DNA of 44,631 nucleotides from an uncultured Eubacteriales bacterium. GTDB taxonomy: Bacteria > Bacillota > Clostridia > Christensenellales > CAG-138. The notes under the pieces are model-generated. The model made no database searches. It was not told the DNA's origin and saw only the letters and a program-made list of their open reading frames with translations. Position 1 is the first letter of the stretch. The number at the start of each line of letters is the position of its first letter. Where the stretch lies: contig UQWD01000018.1 in the NCBI GenBank assembly GCA_900544555.1, positions 1 to 44,631 of the forward strand, written 5' to 3'. Below are positions 25,539 through 33,382 of the stretch, one piece after another. Position numbers and translations under genes: made by a program.

Positions 25539-26067
25539 AATCTCGCGTCTCCTCAATAGGTATATAGGTAAGCAGCCCGCCGTCGCTGTATCTATCATCA
25601 TCCAGCCAACCGTCCAGATTTCCGTGCCCGGCGTTGTAAGCCGCGAGCACGTGGCGCTGGTTGCCCTGATATCTTAGCTGAAGAAAATGGATATACCAGC
25701 ACCCCATTCGGATGTTTATCTCCGGATCCTCCAAAAGCGCCTCCTGATACTGGGTAATATCAAGCTTACCCGCTATCCATTCGCCCGTCGCCGGCATTAT
25801 CTGCATCAGCCCTACCGCTCCGCTTTTTGAACGGACTTTCGGGCGGTTTCCGCTTTCGCAATGAATGACCGAAGCGACCAAAACCGGATCTACGCCGAAT
25901 TCTGCGGCGTAACGGTTTATTTGTTCCGGATACGCCAATTTATATCTGCTTTTTTCAATAGAGCCGCTGACCGTAAGGGATAAACAAACCAGAAGCAACA
26001 GCGCCAATAGCGCTATCCCCGCGGCAAACAGCCGTTTCTTCGCCGGTTTTGCGTTTCTTTTATCCAT
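25471..26067 (-). CDS. Membrane-anchored lytic transglycosylase (SLT family)
   Basis: A 198-residue peptidoglycan-cleaving enzyme. An N-terminal transmembrane anchor (about 13-33) is followed by an SLT domain with catalytic E71 in HCESGN, then GLMQIMPAT and AAYNAGHGNLDGWL, the standard Slt70-type motifs. Such enzymes cut glycan strands to form 1,6-anhydro ends. GGGGG stands before the ATG, which follows immediately after the coaE stop. It is the fourth gene of the likely pdp-polA-coaE run. Confidence 0.93.
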   Translation of the reverse strand: MDKRNAKPAKKRLFAAGIALLALLLLVCLSLTVSGSIEKSRYKLAYPEQINRYAAEFGVDPVLVASVIHCESGNRPKVRSKSGAVGLMQIMPATGEWIAGKLDITQYQEALLEDPEINIRMGCWYIHFLQLRYQGNQRHVLAAYNAGHGNLDGWLDDDRYSDGGLLTYIPIEETRDYVEKVQRAYEKYKKYYGSELGG

Positions 26068-26664
26068 TTAAACCCCCACAGCCTTTTTGTAAGCCATGAT
26101 AACCCTATCCTCCAGCTCCTCGAGCGATCCGTCGTTAAGGATGATAACATCCGCATATTTCTCTTTCTCAGCCTGAGGCGCTTGGCTTTGCATCCGCCGC
26201 AGCGCCTGCTCCTCGGAACATTTATCCCTTTGCAAAATCCTTTTCAGGCGCTGAGCGTCGGGAGCCGTCACCAGCCAAGTTTCATCAACATACGCGTTCC
26301 ATTTTTCCTCAATCAATAAGGGAACGTCCCATACCGTCAAACCGGCGCCCTTTTCTGAACGCTCTTGCGCAAGCCTTTTCATCCCGCTCAAAACAAGGGG
26401 ATGCAATATGCGATTGAGCGATTCAAGCGCCTTCTCATCATTGAAAACCAATTCAGCCAGCTTTTTTCGGTCCAACTCGCCGTTATTATGAAAAAATACT
26501 TCTCCAAAAACCCGGCGTATGCTTTGAGCGCCGGCCGTTCCCGGTTTAACCGCGTCGCGTGATACTTCGTCCGCATCAATTACATATGCGCCGCAGCGCG
26601 CTAATATTTTCGACGCTTCGGATTTTCCCGCCCCAATGGAACCGGTCAGGCCAATCAATTTCAT
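26068..26664 (-). CDS. coaE: Dephospho-CoA kinase
   Basis: A 198-residue kinase for the last step of coenzyme A synthesis, phosphorylating the 3'-OH of dephospho-CoA. The P-loop is GSIGAGKS (residues 8-15); the DADEVSRD motif and the lid region (RLKRILQRDKCSEEQALRRM) follow. The ATG at 26664 is chosen because AGGGTGAG stands before it and the P-loop then lies at the usual distance. The polA stop is ten bases upstream. The polA-coaE-transglycosylase order is common in Clostridia. Confidence 0.95.
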   Translation of the reverse strand: MKLIGLTGSIGAGKSEASKILARCGAYVIDADEVSRDAVKPGTAGAQSIRRVFGEVFFHNNGELDRKKLAELVFNDEKALESLNRILHPLVLSGMKRLAQERSEKGAGLTVWDVPLLIEEKWNAYVDETWLVTAPDAQRLKRILQRDKCSEEQALRRMQSQAPQAEKEKYADVIILNDGSLEELEDRVIMAYKKAVGV

Positions 26665-26674
26665 ATTCTCACCC

Positions 26675-29248
26675 TCATTTCGTGTCGTACCAGCTTGAGC
26701 CGGTACGCACATCCGCAGACAGGGGAACTTTAAGCTTCATAACGCCCTCCATGGCTTCCTTAAGGATTATCCCCGCCTCCTCCGCCTCCGGGGACGGCGC
26801 GTCCACAATAAGCTCGTCGTGAATCTGAAGCACAAGCCGGGCTTTAAGCCCCCTGCGCTTAAGCGCGCTGTGCGTTTTAATCATCGCCATTTTTATAATA
26901 TCCGCGGCCGTTCCCTGAATGGGCATATTCATAGCTACCCGTTCGCCAAACGATCGGGTGTTGTAGTTTGCCGAGAGTATCTCAGGAAGCTCCCTCCGCC
27001 TGCCCATCAGCGTTCTAACGTAACCATCCTTTTTTCCGTCCTCAACCCTTCCTTTCAAATACGCACGCACCAGCGGATACCGGTCGAAATACCGTTCGAT
27101 ATACTCGCCCGCCTGTTTTTTGGGTATATGAAGGTTTTTACCCAACCCAAAATCGGATATGCCGTACACAATGCCGAAATTCACAGCCTTCGCCGCCGAG
27201 CGCTGCTCGGCCGTAACCTGCCCGGCGGGCGTGCCGAACACTTCCGACGCGGTCCGCGTATGAATGTCCTCGCCCGACTCAAACGCGGCGATTAAGCCCG
27301 GATCGCCGCTCATATGCGCAAGCAGCCTCAACTCTATCTGCGAATAATCAGCCCCGACAAGCACGTTCCCCGGGCTGGCGATAAACGCGCGCCGGATTTC
27401 GCGCCCCATCTGCGTACGGACGGGTATATTTTGCAGATTCGGTTCCGTGCTCGATATCCTTCCGGTAACCGTCACGTTTTGGTTAAATGTTGTATGCACG
27501 CGGCCGTCGGGATCCTTGGCCGAAAGGTTGAGCAGCCCGTCTACAAACGTGCTCTTGAGCTTTGTGACAAACCGGTACTCCATGATCATCGGCACGACGG
27601 GATGCAAATCCTCAAGCTTTTCAAGCACCTCCGAATCGGTGGAATAGCCTGTGCGCGTTTTCTTTTGCGGGGGAAGCCCAAGCTTATCAAACAGGATTAT
27701 GCCGAGCTGTTTTGTCGATAAAATGTTAAACGTTTCCCCGCAAAGCTCGTGTATACGCGAGCCAAGCTCGCAAATCCTCCGCTTAAAAGCGGCTTCCAGT
27801 TCAATCAGGATGCCCCTGTCAATAGCAAAGCCGACGCGTTCCATCTCGAAAAGGACCTCAACAAGGGGCATCTCCATATCCCGGTAAATACCGCCAAGCT
27901 CCATCTCCTCAAGCACATTAAGCATAGCAGGGTGAACGCGCCACAGCCCGGCAGCCCCCCGCGCCCCGGCCTCGCGCCCATTTAACAGCGTATCGAGCGA
28001 ATCCGCAGGCCGCGTGGCGTTAATGAGGTAATCCGCTATCATAGCGTCAAACTTTAGACCCTCAAGCCGGTATCCATAATCGGCAAGGATATGCATCAGC
28101 CGCTTTGCGTCGAATACAACTTTGCCAACGCTTGTTGATTCAAATACGGAGCTTAACGCTTCAAACGCCTCCGCCGCCTCCAGCCCCGCGTCAAAAAGCG
28201 TTCCGGTTAACGCGATTTCATATTGGCGCTCACCCTCCCATGCTATGGTCAACTCATCACCGACATGCACGGCGATTAACTTAAGGCTTTCCAGCTTACC
28301 GGCAAGCGCCTTTAATTGTTCAACATTCTCAACGCGTATAGTCTCAAGGGGCTTTTGCTCCCTCGCCTGTTTGGATTGGGCTTGGACCCTTGCCTTTTCA
28401 GGCAGACGGCCAATTATGGATTTGAGTTCAAGCTCCCGCATATACCCTACGCCGCCGCCGAGCCTCTCCGGTTCGAAGCGGCATTCGTCCAACGTCGCGG
28501 GGGCGGGCGATTTGGTATCGATCAGCCCGAGCTTGTAGCTCATACGCGCGCTGTCCGCAAAATTCAGCAGTTTTTCACGAAGCGCGCCCTTTTCTTTATC
28601 CGCGCTGTCTAGCGCGCCCTCCATCGATCCATATTTGGCCAGAAGCTTAAGAGCCGTTTTTTCGCCTACGCCGGGAATGCCCGGCAGATTATCCGAACTA
28701 TCCCCCATAAGCCCCTTAAGATCCGGCATGCGGCCAGGAGTCAGGCCATATTCGGCCGCAAGCGCCGCTTCATCATATTCCACCGTCTGCGAAAGCCCTT
28801 TTTTGGTCATTAAAACGTGGGTATTCTCGTTAATAAGCTGTAACGCGTCCCTGTCGCCCGTGACCAGAAGTGCTGAGACGCCGCTATCATTCGCCATGCG
28901 CGCGTAGGTGCCGATGATATCGTCCGCCTCGTAACGCTCTACCTCAATAACCGCTATGCCGCATTGCCTGAGCAATTCCTTGAGCATGGGGAACTGCTTT
29001 CTTAAATCATCAGGCGTTTCGCGCCTTCCCGCCTTATAATCCGCAAACTCGTCATGCCGGAACGTGGGGCCGTGCATATCAAACGCGACCAGCATGTAAT
29101 CCGGTTCCATCTCAACAAGCTTGATAAGCATGCTAAAAAAACCGTGAATTGCGCCTGTGGGCTCTCCATTTCTCGTACTCATCGGCGGCAGCGCGTAAAA
29201 CGCCCTGTGCATCAGGCTGTTTCCATCAATTGCAATCAATCTTTGCAT
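26675..29248 (-). CDS. polA: DNA polymerase I
   Basis: An 857-residue family A polymerase for Okazaki fragment processing and repair synthesis. The N-terminal 5'-3' exonuclease domain is intact (DGNSLMHRAFYA, GDRDALQL, KGLMGDSSDNLPG). The central 3'-5' exonuclease-like domain (about 300-430) lacks the expected acidic DxE motif: the corresponding strand reads LIAVHVGDELTIAW. Proofreading is therefore probably lost, as in many Gram-positive PolI proteins. The polymerase domain has motif A (GADYSQIELR, near 630), motif B (RSAAKAVNFGIVYG, near 686) and motif C (IHDEL, near 810). AAGGGG precedes the ATG. It lies 68 bases downstream of pdp. Confidence 0.96.
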   Translation of the reverse strand: MQRLIAIDGNSLMHRAFYALPPMSTRNGEPTGAIHGFFSMLIKLVEMEPDYMLVAFDMHGPTFRHDEFADYKAGRRETPDDLRKQFPMLKELLRQCGIAVIEVERYEADDIIGTYARMANDSGVSALLVTGDRDALQLINENTHVLMTKKGLSQTVEYDEAALAAEYGLTPGRMPDLKGLMGDSSDNLPGIPGVGEKTALKLLAKYGSMEGALDSADKEKGALREKLLNFADSARMSYKLGLIDTKSPAPATLDECRFEPERLGGGVGYMRELELKSIIGRLPEKARVQAQSKQAREQKPLETIRVENVEQLKALAGKLESLKLIAVHVGDELTIAWEGERQYEIALTGTLFDAGLEAAEAFEALSSVFESTSVGKVVFDAKRLMHILADYGYRLEGLKFDAMIADYLINATRPADSLDTLLNGREAGARGAAGLWRVHPAMLNVLEEMELGGIYRDMEMPLVEVLFEMERVGFAIDRGILIELEAAFKRRICELGSRIHELCGETFNILSTKQLGIILFDKLGLPPQKKTRTGYSTDSEVLEKLEDLHPVVPMIMEYRFVTKLKSTFVDGLLNLSAKDPDGRVHTTFNQNVTVTGRISSTEPNLQNIPVRTQMGREIRRAFIASPGNVLVGADYSQIELRLLAHMSGDPGLIAAFESGEDIHTRTASEVFGTPAGQVTAEQRSAAKAVNFGIVYGISDFGLGKNLHIPKKQAGEYIERYFDRYPLVRAYLKGRVEDGKKDGYVRTLMGRRRELPEILSANYNTRSFGERVAMNMPIQGTAADIIKMAMIKTHSALKRRGLKARLVLQIHDELIVDAPSPEAEEAGIILKEAMEGVMKLKVPLSADVRTGSSWYDTK

Positions 29249-29316
29249 TAGGTATTACCCCTTCTTAATCAGTCGCTTTCCCGAGGATCACGCCGCGCGT
29301 AGGCCATTTATCCGCG

Positions 29317-30627
29317 TCAGCGGATAACATCGTAAACCATCGGCGCGCTTTGCGGCTGGGACGGACCTACATTTACGGCGCCGCCGAGTATCTTCTCCGC
29401 TTCTCTGAGCCGTTGATCATCGTTTGCGTAAAGCATGGCAAGGCTTTCCCCGGCGCTAACGCTATCGCCGAGGCGTTTGTTCATCACAACGCCGACATTC
29501 GGGTCGATTATATCGGTTTTCTTTTCGCGCCCAGCCCCCAGCACCTGGGCGGCCAGGCCGATTTTCTCCGCGTTAACGGATGTAACGTATCCGCCGCTTC
29601 GCGCAAGTAACGGCTCTTTGAACCGAACCTGTACCAGCCTTTGCGGGTCTTTTAGATGCATTGGGTCGCCGCCGAGCGCCGTAACCATTTGAATGAGCTT
29701 TTCAAGGCCTTCGCCGGATTCAAGCGCTCCCTTAAGCTTTTTGCGCGCCTGCGTTACGTCCTCTGCCGCGCCGGCCAGCACCAGCATATTCTCAGCAAGA
29801 AGCATGCTGACCTCATAAAGAGGGTCGCCCTCGGGCACGCCCCCGCTAAGCGCCTCGACCGCTTCCTTTACCTCCAGCCCGTTTCCAACCGCCATACCTA
29901 AAGGCTGGTTCATATCCGTGATGACGGCAACGGTCTTTAGCCCAACGCGCTCGCCTATGCGCACCATGGCCCGAGCAAGCTTTCGGGCTTCCTCCAGCGT
30001 ATGCATAAACGCCCCGCCGCCCATCTTTACATCCAAAACGACGGCGTCCGCACCCGCGGCTATCTTTTTGCTCATGATGCTCGAAGCAATGAGCGGAATG
30101 CTTTCGACCGTGCCGGTAACGTCCCTAAGCGCGTACATCAGCTTATCCGCCGGCGCAAGATCCCCCGTCTGCCCTACGACGCAAACGCCGGTCTTCCTCA
30201 CAATACGTATAAAATCCTCGATACTCCGGTTGATATTTACGCCAGGGATGGATTCAAGTTTATCAAGCGTGCCGCCGGAGTGCGCAAGGCCGCGGCCGGA
30301 CATTTTTGCGACCGTACCGCCGCACGCGGCCACAAGCGGCGCGACAATCAGCGTAGTGGTATCGCCCACGCCCCCTGTGGAGTGCTTATCCACCTTTATT
30401 CCGGGGATGGAGCTTAAGTCCACCATATCACCAGAGCGGGTCATCGCCATGGTTAAGTCCGCGGTTTCCTCCTCAGTCATGCCCTTAAAGAGCACGGCCA
30501 TCATCCATGCGGACATCTGGTAATCCGGTATAGAACCGGTTACGTATCCATCAATAATATACTTGATCTCCGCTCCGGAAAGCGCGCCGCCGTTTCGCTT
30601 AGTGGTTATCAGGTCAACCATTCTCAC
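29317..30627 (-). CDS. pdp: Pyrimidine-nucleoside phosphorylase
   Basis: A 436-residue enzyme that splits uridine, thymidine or deoxyuridine with phosphate, for nucleoside salvage. The family signature is clear: KMSGRGLAHSGGTLDKLES, preceded by KVDKHSTGGVGDTTTL for phosphate and potassium binding. The likely start is the GTG at 30627 (MRMVDLITTKRNGG), which has GGAGGG seven bases upstream and matches the N-terminus known for the Bacillus enzyme. A TTG at 30642 and an ATG at 30621 are alternatives. It has its own promoter and may lead the transcript into polA. Confidence 0.95.
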   Translation of the reverse strand: MRMVDLITTKRNGGALSGAEIKYIIDGYVTGSIPDYQMSAWMMAVLFKGMTEEETADLTMAMTRSGDMVDLSSIPGIKVDKHSTGGVGDTTTLIVAPLVAACGGTVAKMSGRGLAHSGGTLDKLESIPGVNINRSIEDFIRIVRKTGVCVVGQTGDLAPADKLMYALRDVTGTVESIPLIASSIMSKKIAAGADAVVLDVKMGGGAFMHTLEEARKLARAMVRIGERVGLKTVAVITDMNQPLGMAVGNGLEVKEAVEALSGGVPEGDPLYEVSMLLAENMLVLAGAAEDVTQARKKLKGALESGEGLEKLIQMVTALGGDPMHLKDPQRLVQVRFKEPLLARSGGYVTSVNAEKIGLAAQVLGAGREKKTDIIDPNVGVVMNKRLGDSVSAGESLAMLYANDDQRLREAEKILGGAVNVGPSQPQSAPMVYDVIR

Positions 30628-30661
30628 CCGCGTGCCCTCCAATTAGCATATAGTTGATTAT

Positions 30662-30691
30662 ATTGTACCATATACAAGCCGTCCTTATCAA
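30662..30691 (-). promoter_or_regulatory. Sigma-A promoter of pdp
   Basis: Minus-strand TTGATA (30691-30686), 18 bases, TACAAT (30667-30662) with a preceding TGG (extended -10). It lies 35 bases before the GTG start and is divergent from the degV-type gene. Confidence 0.7.
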
Positions 30692-30925
30692 ACAGGTCCC
30701 ATTTCGGCCAATGCTAAGAAATTACCGCCATATGCCTTATGCGTGTCGGTTTTACGGGTAAACGTCAGGCTCGGTATCCAGTATCATGTGCAACTTGTTC
30801 ATAGATGATTTACAATTATTTTCTTTATAATGGTCAGCCGTACGCGCCTTCCTCAGGACGTCTTTACCTCCAACATCAAGCGAGCCATGTTGCGCCGGTT
30901 TCTTCAGTTATGGCTTTAACCCGGC

Positions 30926-30953
30926 TTGACGATGTTTTAAAACATGGTATTAT
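30926..30953 (+). promoter_or_regulatory. Promoter of the DegV gene with a palindromic spacer
   Basis: TTGACG (30926-30931), 16 bases, TATTAT (30948-30953) with a preceding TGG. The spacer contains a perfect 14-base palindrome, ATGTTTTAAAACAT (30932-30945). This is exactly where a repressor would block RNA polymerase. The promoter assignment is good; the operator role is inferred. Confidence 0.65.
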
Positions 30954-31002
30954 ATTGTTTATTTATATGGATTTATCACTAAGAATGATTGGAGGTTTGC
31001 TC

Positions 31003-31842
31003 ATGATAAAGATCAGCGCGGACAGCACCTGCGATTTATCGCCGGAGCTGCTGGAGAAACTTGATATTTCAATCGTACCCCTCACCATTGTTGCGGGCGA
31101 AGAAACCTATCTTGATGGAGTTGATATAACCCCCGGAGAGCTGTTCCGTTTTGTGGAGGATGAGAACCGGCAGTGCCGTACGGCTGCCATAAATACGTTC
31201 GATTATTTAACAAGGTTTAAAGAATATCTCAAGGATTATAACGCCGTTATCCATATCTGCATCAGCTCGGAGTTCTCATCCTGCTATCAAAACGCGTTGT
31301 TGGCGGCGGCGGATTTGAAGAACGTTTACGTAGTGGATTCGAGAAACCTTTCAAGCGGAAGCGGGCATGCGGTTTGCGATGCGGCGTTAAAAGCCGGGGA
31401 AGGCTGGGCGCCTGAGAGGATTTGCGCTTATCTTGAGGAGGTTATTCCAAAGATAGAAGCGAGCTTTATCATCGATAAGCTGGATTATTTACGCCGCGGG
31501 GGTCGCTGTTCGGCTCTTACCGCGCACGGCGCGCGCGTACTTCAGTTAAAACCCTGTATTGAAGTTACAAACGGCGCGATGACCGTGGGGAAAAAGTACA
31601 AGGGCTCCTTTGAAAAATGCCTTGCCCGTTACGTTCGCGACCGGCTTGAAGGCAGGGATGATATAGACTATTCCCGTATCTTCATCACGCATACGGCATG
31701 CGCGCCCGAGGTTGTTAAAGCGGTCCGCGAGGCGGTCGACCAATACGCCCCTTTTGATAAGGTTATCGAGACCAGGGCGGGATGTACCGTATCGAACCAC
31801 TGCGGGCCCAATACGCTGGGGATCCTTTTTAAGCGCAAATAA
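31003..31842 (+). CDS. DegV family fatty-acid-binding protein (FakB-like)
   Basis: A 279-residue DegV protein. Family members bind one fatty acid and, as FakB, present it to the kinase FakA for phosphorylation and entry into phospholipid synthesis. The N-terminal motif ISADSTCDLSPELL and the following VPLTI strand are typical, as are the SSGSGHAV stretch, the KLDYLRRGGR motif and the C-terminal HCGPNTLGILF. The ATG at 31003 is chosen, with GGAGG seven bases upstream, over an upstream in-frame ATG that would cover the promoter. It is the only plus-strand housekeeping gene in the window and is monocistronic, with a promoter and a terminator. Confidence 0.93.
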   Translation: MIKISADSTCDLSPELLEKLDISIVPLTIVAGEETYLDGVDITPGELFRFVEDENRQCRTAAINTFDYLTRFKEYLKDYNAVIHICISSEFSSCYQNALLAAADLKNVYVVDSRNLSSGSGHAVCDAALKAGEGWAPERICAYLEEVIPKIEASFIIDKLDYLRRGGRCSALTAHGARVLQLKPCIEVTNGAMTVGKKYKGSFEKCLARYVRDRLEGRDDIDYSRIFITHTACAPEVVKAVREAVDQYAPFDKVIETRAGCTVSNHCGPNTLGILFKRK

Positions 31843-31854
31843 AGAAGTATTGCT

Positions 31855-31889
31855 GCGCGCGACGCTTATTAGTCGCTGCGCGCTATTTT
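31855..31889 (+). terminator. Terminator after the DegV gene
   Basis: A GC-rich hairpin (GCGCGC plus GAC pairing with GTCG and GCGCGC across a bulge) followed by TATTTT, beginning 13 bases past the stop codon. Confidence 0.6.
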
Positions 31890-32259
31890 GACGCTTGTGT
31901 AAATAACCCAAGCTCGTACGAGTATGGGCCGTTGAGTTCCGGCGCGCTGTTGACAAGATAGTTGCGGAATCAGAAATTGTAACCGACCGCCCGCCGGCGG
32001 CGTACATCCCTGCTATTGAAAAACGAACGCCGTTAATTAAAGCTATGCACTATTCTTGCATAGCTATTTATTTAAAATTGCATGAAGAGCTTGCTCCATC
32101 AGCGCACAGAACGCTCAATGCAAGAAAAGTCTTTCGGAAATGCTATCATGCGCGGCGCGCTTGCCGCCATTTACGATTTAAGTTTGTGGAACGGATGTTC
32201 TTAACTCTTGAAGAATATATAGCAACAGCATTCTTGTAATTAAATTAGTTATCATTCTG

Positions 32260-32288
32260 TTGACTTTTATATTTCTGTATTGTATACT
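32260..32288 (+). promoter_or_regulatory. Near-consensus sigma-A promoter with no gene behind it
   Basis: TTGACT (32260-32265), 17 bases, TATACT (32283-32288). No plausible plus-strand coding sequence follows for the rest of the region, so it may drive a non-coding RNA extending toward the hairpins at 32569-32640. The only frames directly behind it are tiny (under ten codons). Confidence 0.6.
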
Positions 32289-32568
32289 TATGGCATTAAG
32301 GCTATTGCTTGTATGATATATCAAGCCTGCTTGGATAATTGAAAAGTTAATAGTTTTTTGTATGCATATATCTTCAAAACGGGATTGCAGCGTAATGCTG
32401 TAAATCAGGGCGTAAAAATCAGGGTGAGTGTTCCAAAAAATTATGGAGTAACCGCCGGCGCATGCGCGCTGACATGTTATATATCATGTGCGCCCGTTCT
32501 CTTTCGTGCTAATTCCTAGGGCAAGTGCAAATCACTGTTTGTTCATGCTCCTGTTGCGTACTCCCTTC

Positions 32569-32606
32569 CTGACAATAACGCCCCTTCTCAGGGGCGTTAT
32601 TGTCAG
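32569..32606. repeat. Perfect 17-bp inverted repeat hairpin
   Basis: CTGACAATAACGCCCCT pairs perfectly with AGGGGCGTTATTGTCAG across a four-base loop. No T tract follows on either strand, so a classical terminator is unlikely, though it may still block transcription from both sides. A second hairpin (TCGAAAAAGTG / CACGTTTTTCGA) lies at 32611-32640, immediately before the structured repeat. Confidence 0.8.
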
Positions 32607-32645
32607 TGTATCGAAAAAGTGACTGCGCCACGTTTTTCGAGTTAA

Positions 32646-32792
32646 CACGGAGCGCTTTTACATTGGCGCGGTCAGCGCCCCGTGCAAAGAAACCCTTGCT
32701 GCGCAAGGCATTCCGAATCTGACGCACATGTCGTCAGATTCGGTTGAAAGCCTATGGGGGCTGCGGCTCCGACCCTACCCCGGGTTTTTTGA
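32646..32792 (+). repeat. Dispersed structured repeat, copy B (complete)
   Basis: This is the only complete copy. From the 5' end, CACGG (32646-32650) pairs with CCGTG (32680-32684), enclosing the stem GGCGC (32665-32669) / GCGCC (32675-32679). A 12-bp stem follows (CCGAATCTGACG 32713-32724 with CGTCAGATTCGG 32732-32743). A conserved G/C-rich 3' block ends in six T (32785-32790). Copies A and C match in the same order. The structure plus T tail resembles a small RNA with its own terminator, but no promoter is certain. It sits 55 bases from the 3' end of the tail module. Confidence 0.8.
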
Positions 32793-32847
32793 TAAACTGA
32801 GTCCGCCGTGATTCCGGCCGCTTTATCGTTTTCCGGTTGTTCGCCCG

Positions 32848-33372
32848 TCACATAATCGTCACGTCGTTAATCTTGATGTGATCGCACACACTCCCGTTCA
32901 ACGTCACCCGGTTCACCGACGCGCCGTTGAACTGGATAACGCTCGCAGCGTCCGCCGACAGCGTAAACGTCGCGCCCGCGCTGCCGCCGGATGTTTCCTT
33001 ACGCCCGTTCCACACGGCGGGCGAGGTTTGGCTTTGATTGCTCGGGTGCAATATCCTTAGATAGCACACCTGAGAGTACGCCGCCGTGGAACCTGCGGCA
33101 ACGCTCAGCGTCATGGCGTAGGAATACTCATTTCCCGCCTGCCAGCTTGCGCTCGCGGGCTTTATCGCCTTTGAACCGAGCAGCGTCCCGGCGGAGGTGT
33201 AAACATACGCCGTCCTCGGGTAGCTCGTACCCGCCGTGGTGGACGGGCCTATCGTGATGTCAATGGTGAGGTCAAACTTAATCGTGCTCCCCTGCCGCTG
33301 CACCTTGTCGAGCGACAGGGTATAGAACGTGGCGACAGACGAGTAGGATGTCTCCTTATTTACCAGTATCAT
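32848..33372 (-). CDS. Phage tail tip / baseplate-associated protein, uncharacterised
   Basis: A 174-residue, glycine/serine/threonine-rich protein predicted to be mostly beta strands, with no signal peptide. The C-terminus (NRVTLNGSVCDHIKIND) resembles the short repeated beta motif seen at the ends of phage tail or baseplate proteins. It is the last gene of the tail module, 10 bases after the fibre gene, where receptor-binding or tip components usually lie. Its exact role cannot be given. Confidence 0.6.
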   Translation of the reverse strand: MILVNKETSYSSVATFYTLSLDKVQRQGSTIKFDLTIDITIGPSTTAGTSYPRTAYVYTSAGTLLGSKAIKPASASWQAGNEYSYAMTLSVAAGSTAAYSQVCYLRILHPSNQSQTSPAVWNGRKETSGGSAGATFTLSADAASVIQFNGASVNRVTLNGSVCDHIKINDVTIM

Positions 33373-33382
33373 TCCATCACCC

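Larger units (their letters stand above)
31890..32645. other. Non-coding region with promoter and hairpins
   Basis: About 750 bases with no convincing gene. It contains a perfect 9-bp hairpin at 32041-32065 (AGCTATGCA / TGCATAGCT, then an AT-rich tail). A near-consensus promoter lies at 32260-32288, followed by a small hairpin near 32383-32406 (GCAGC / GCTGT). Two further hairpins lie directly before the structured repeat. Short open frames here have no ribosome binding site. Confidence 0.6.

Noticed and set aside
31900..32239. Possible gene fragment after the DegV gene (plus strand, reading EIVTDRP)
   Set aside because: The short stretch faintly recalls inorganic pyrophosphatase sequence, but it is too short and no flanking homology can be seen. 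The 64-residue frame at 32045 has no ribosome binding site and begins inside a hairpin.
32569..32606. Perfect hairpin as a rho-independent terminator
   Set aside because: No T tract follows on either strand, so it is listed as an inverted repeat only.
32509..32727. 72-residue minus-strand open frame
   Set aside because: It overlaps both hairpins and repeat copy B and has no sensible start.
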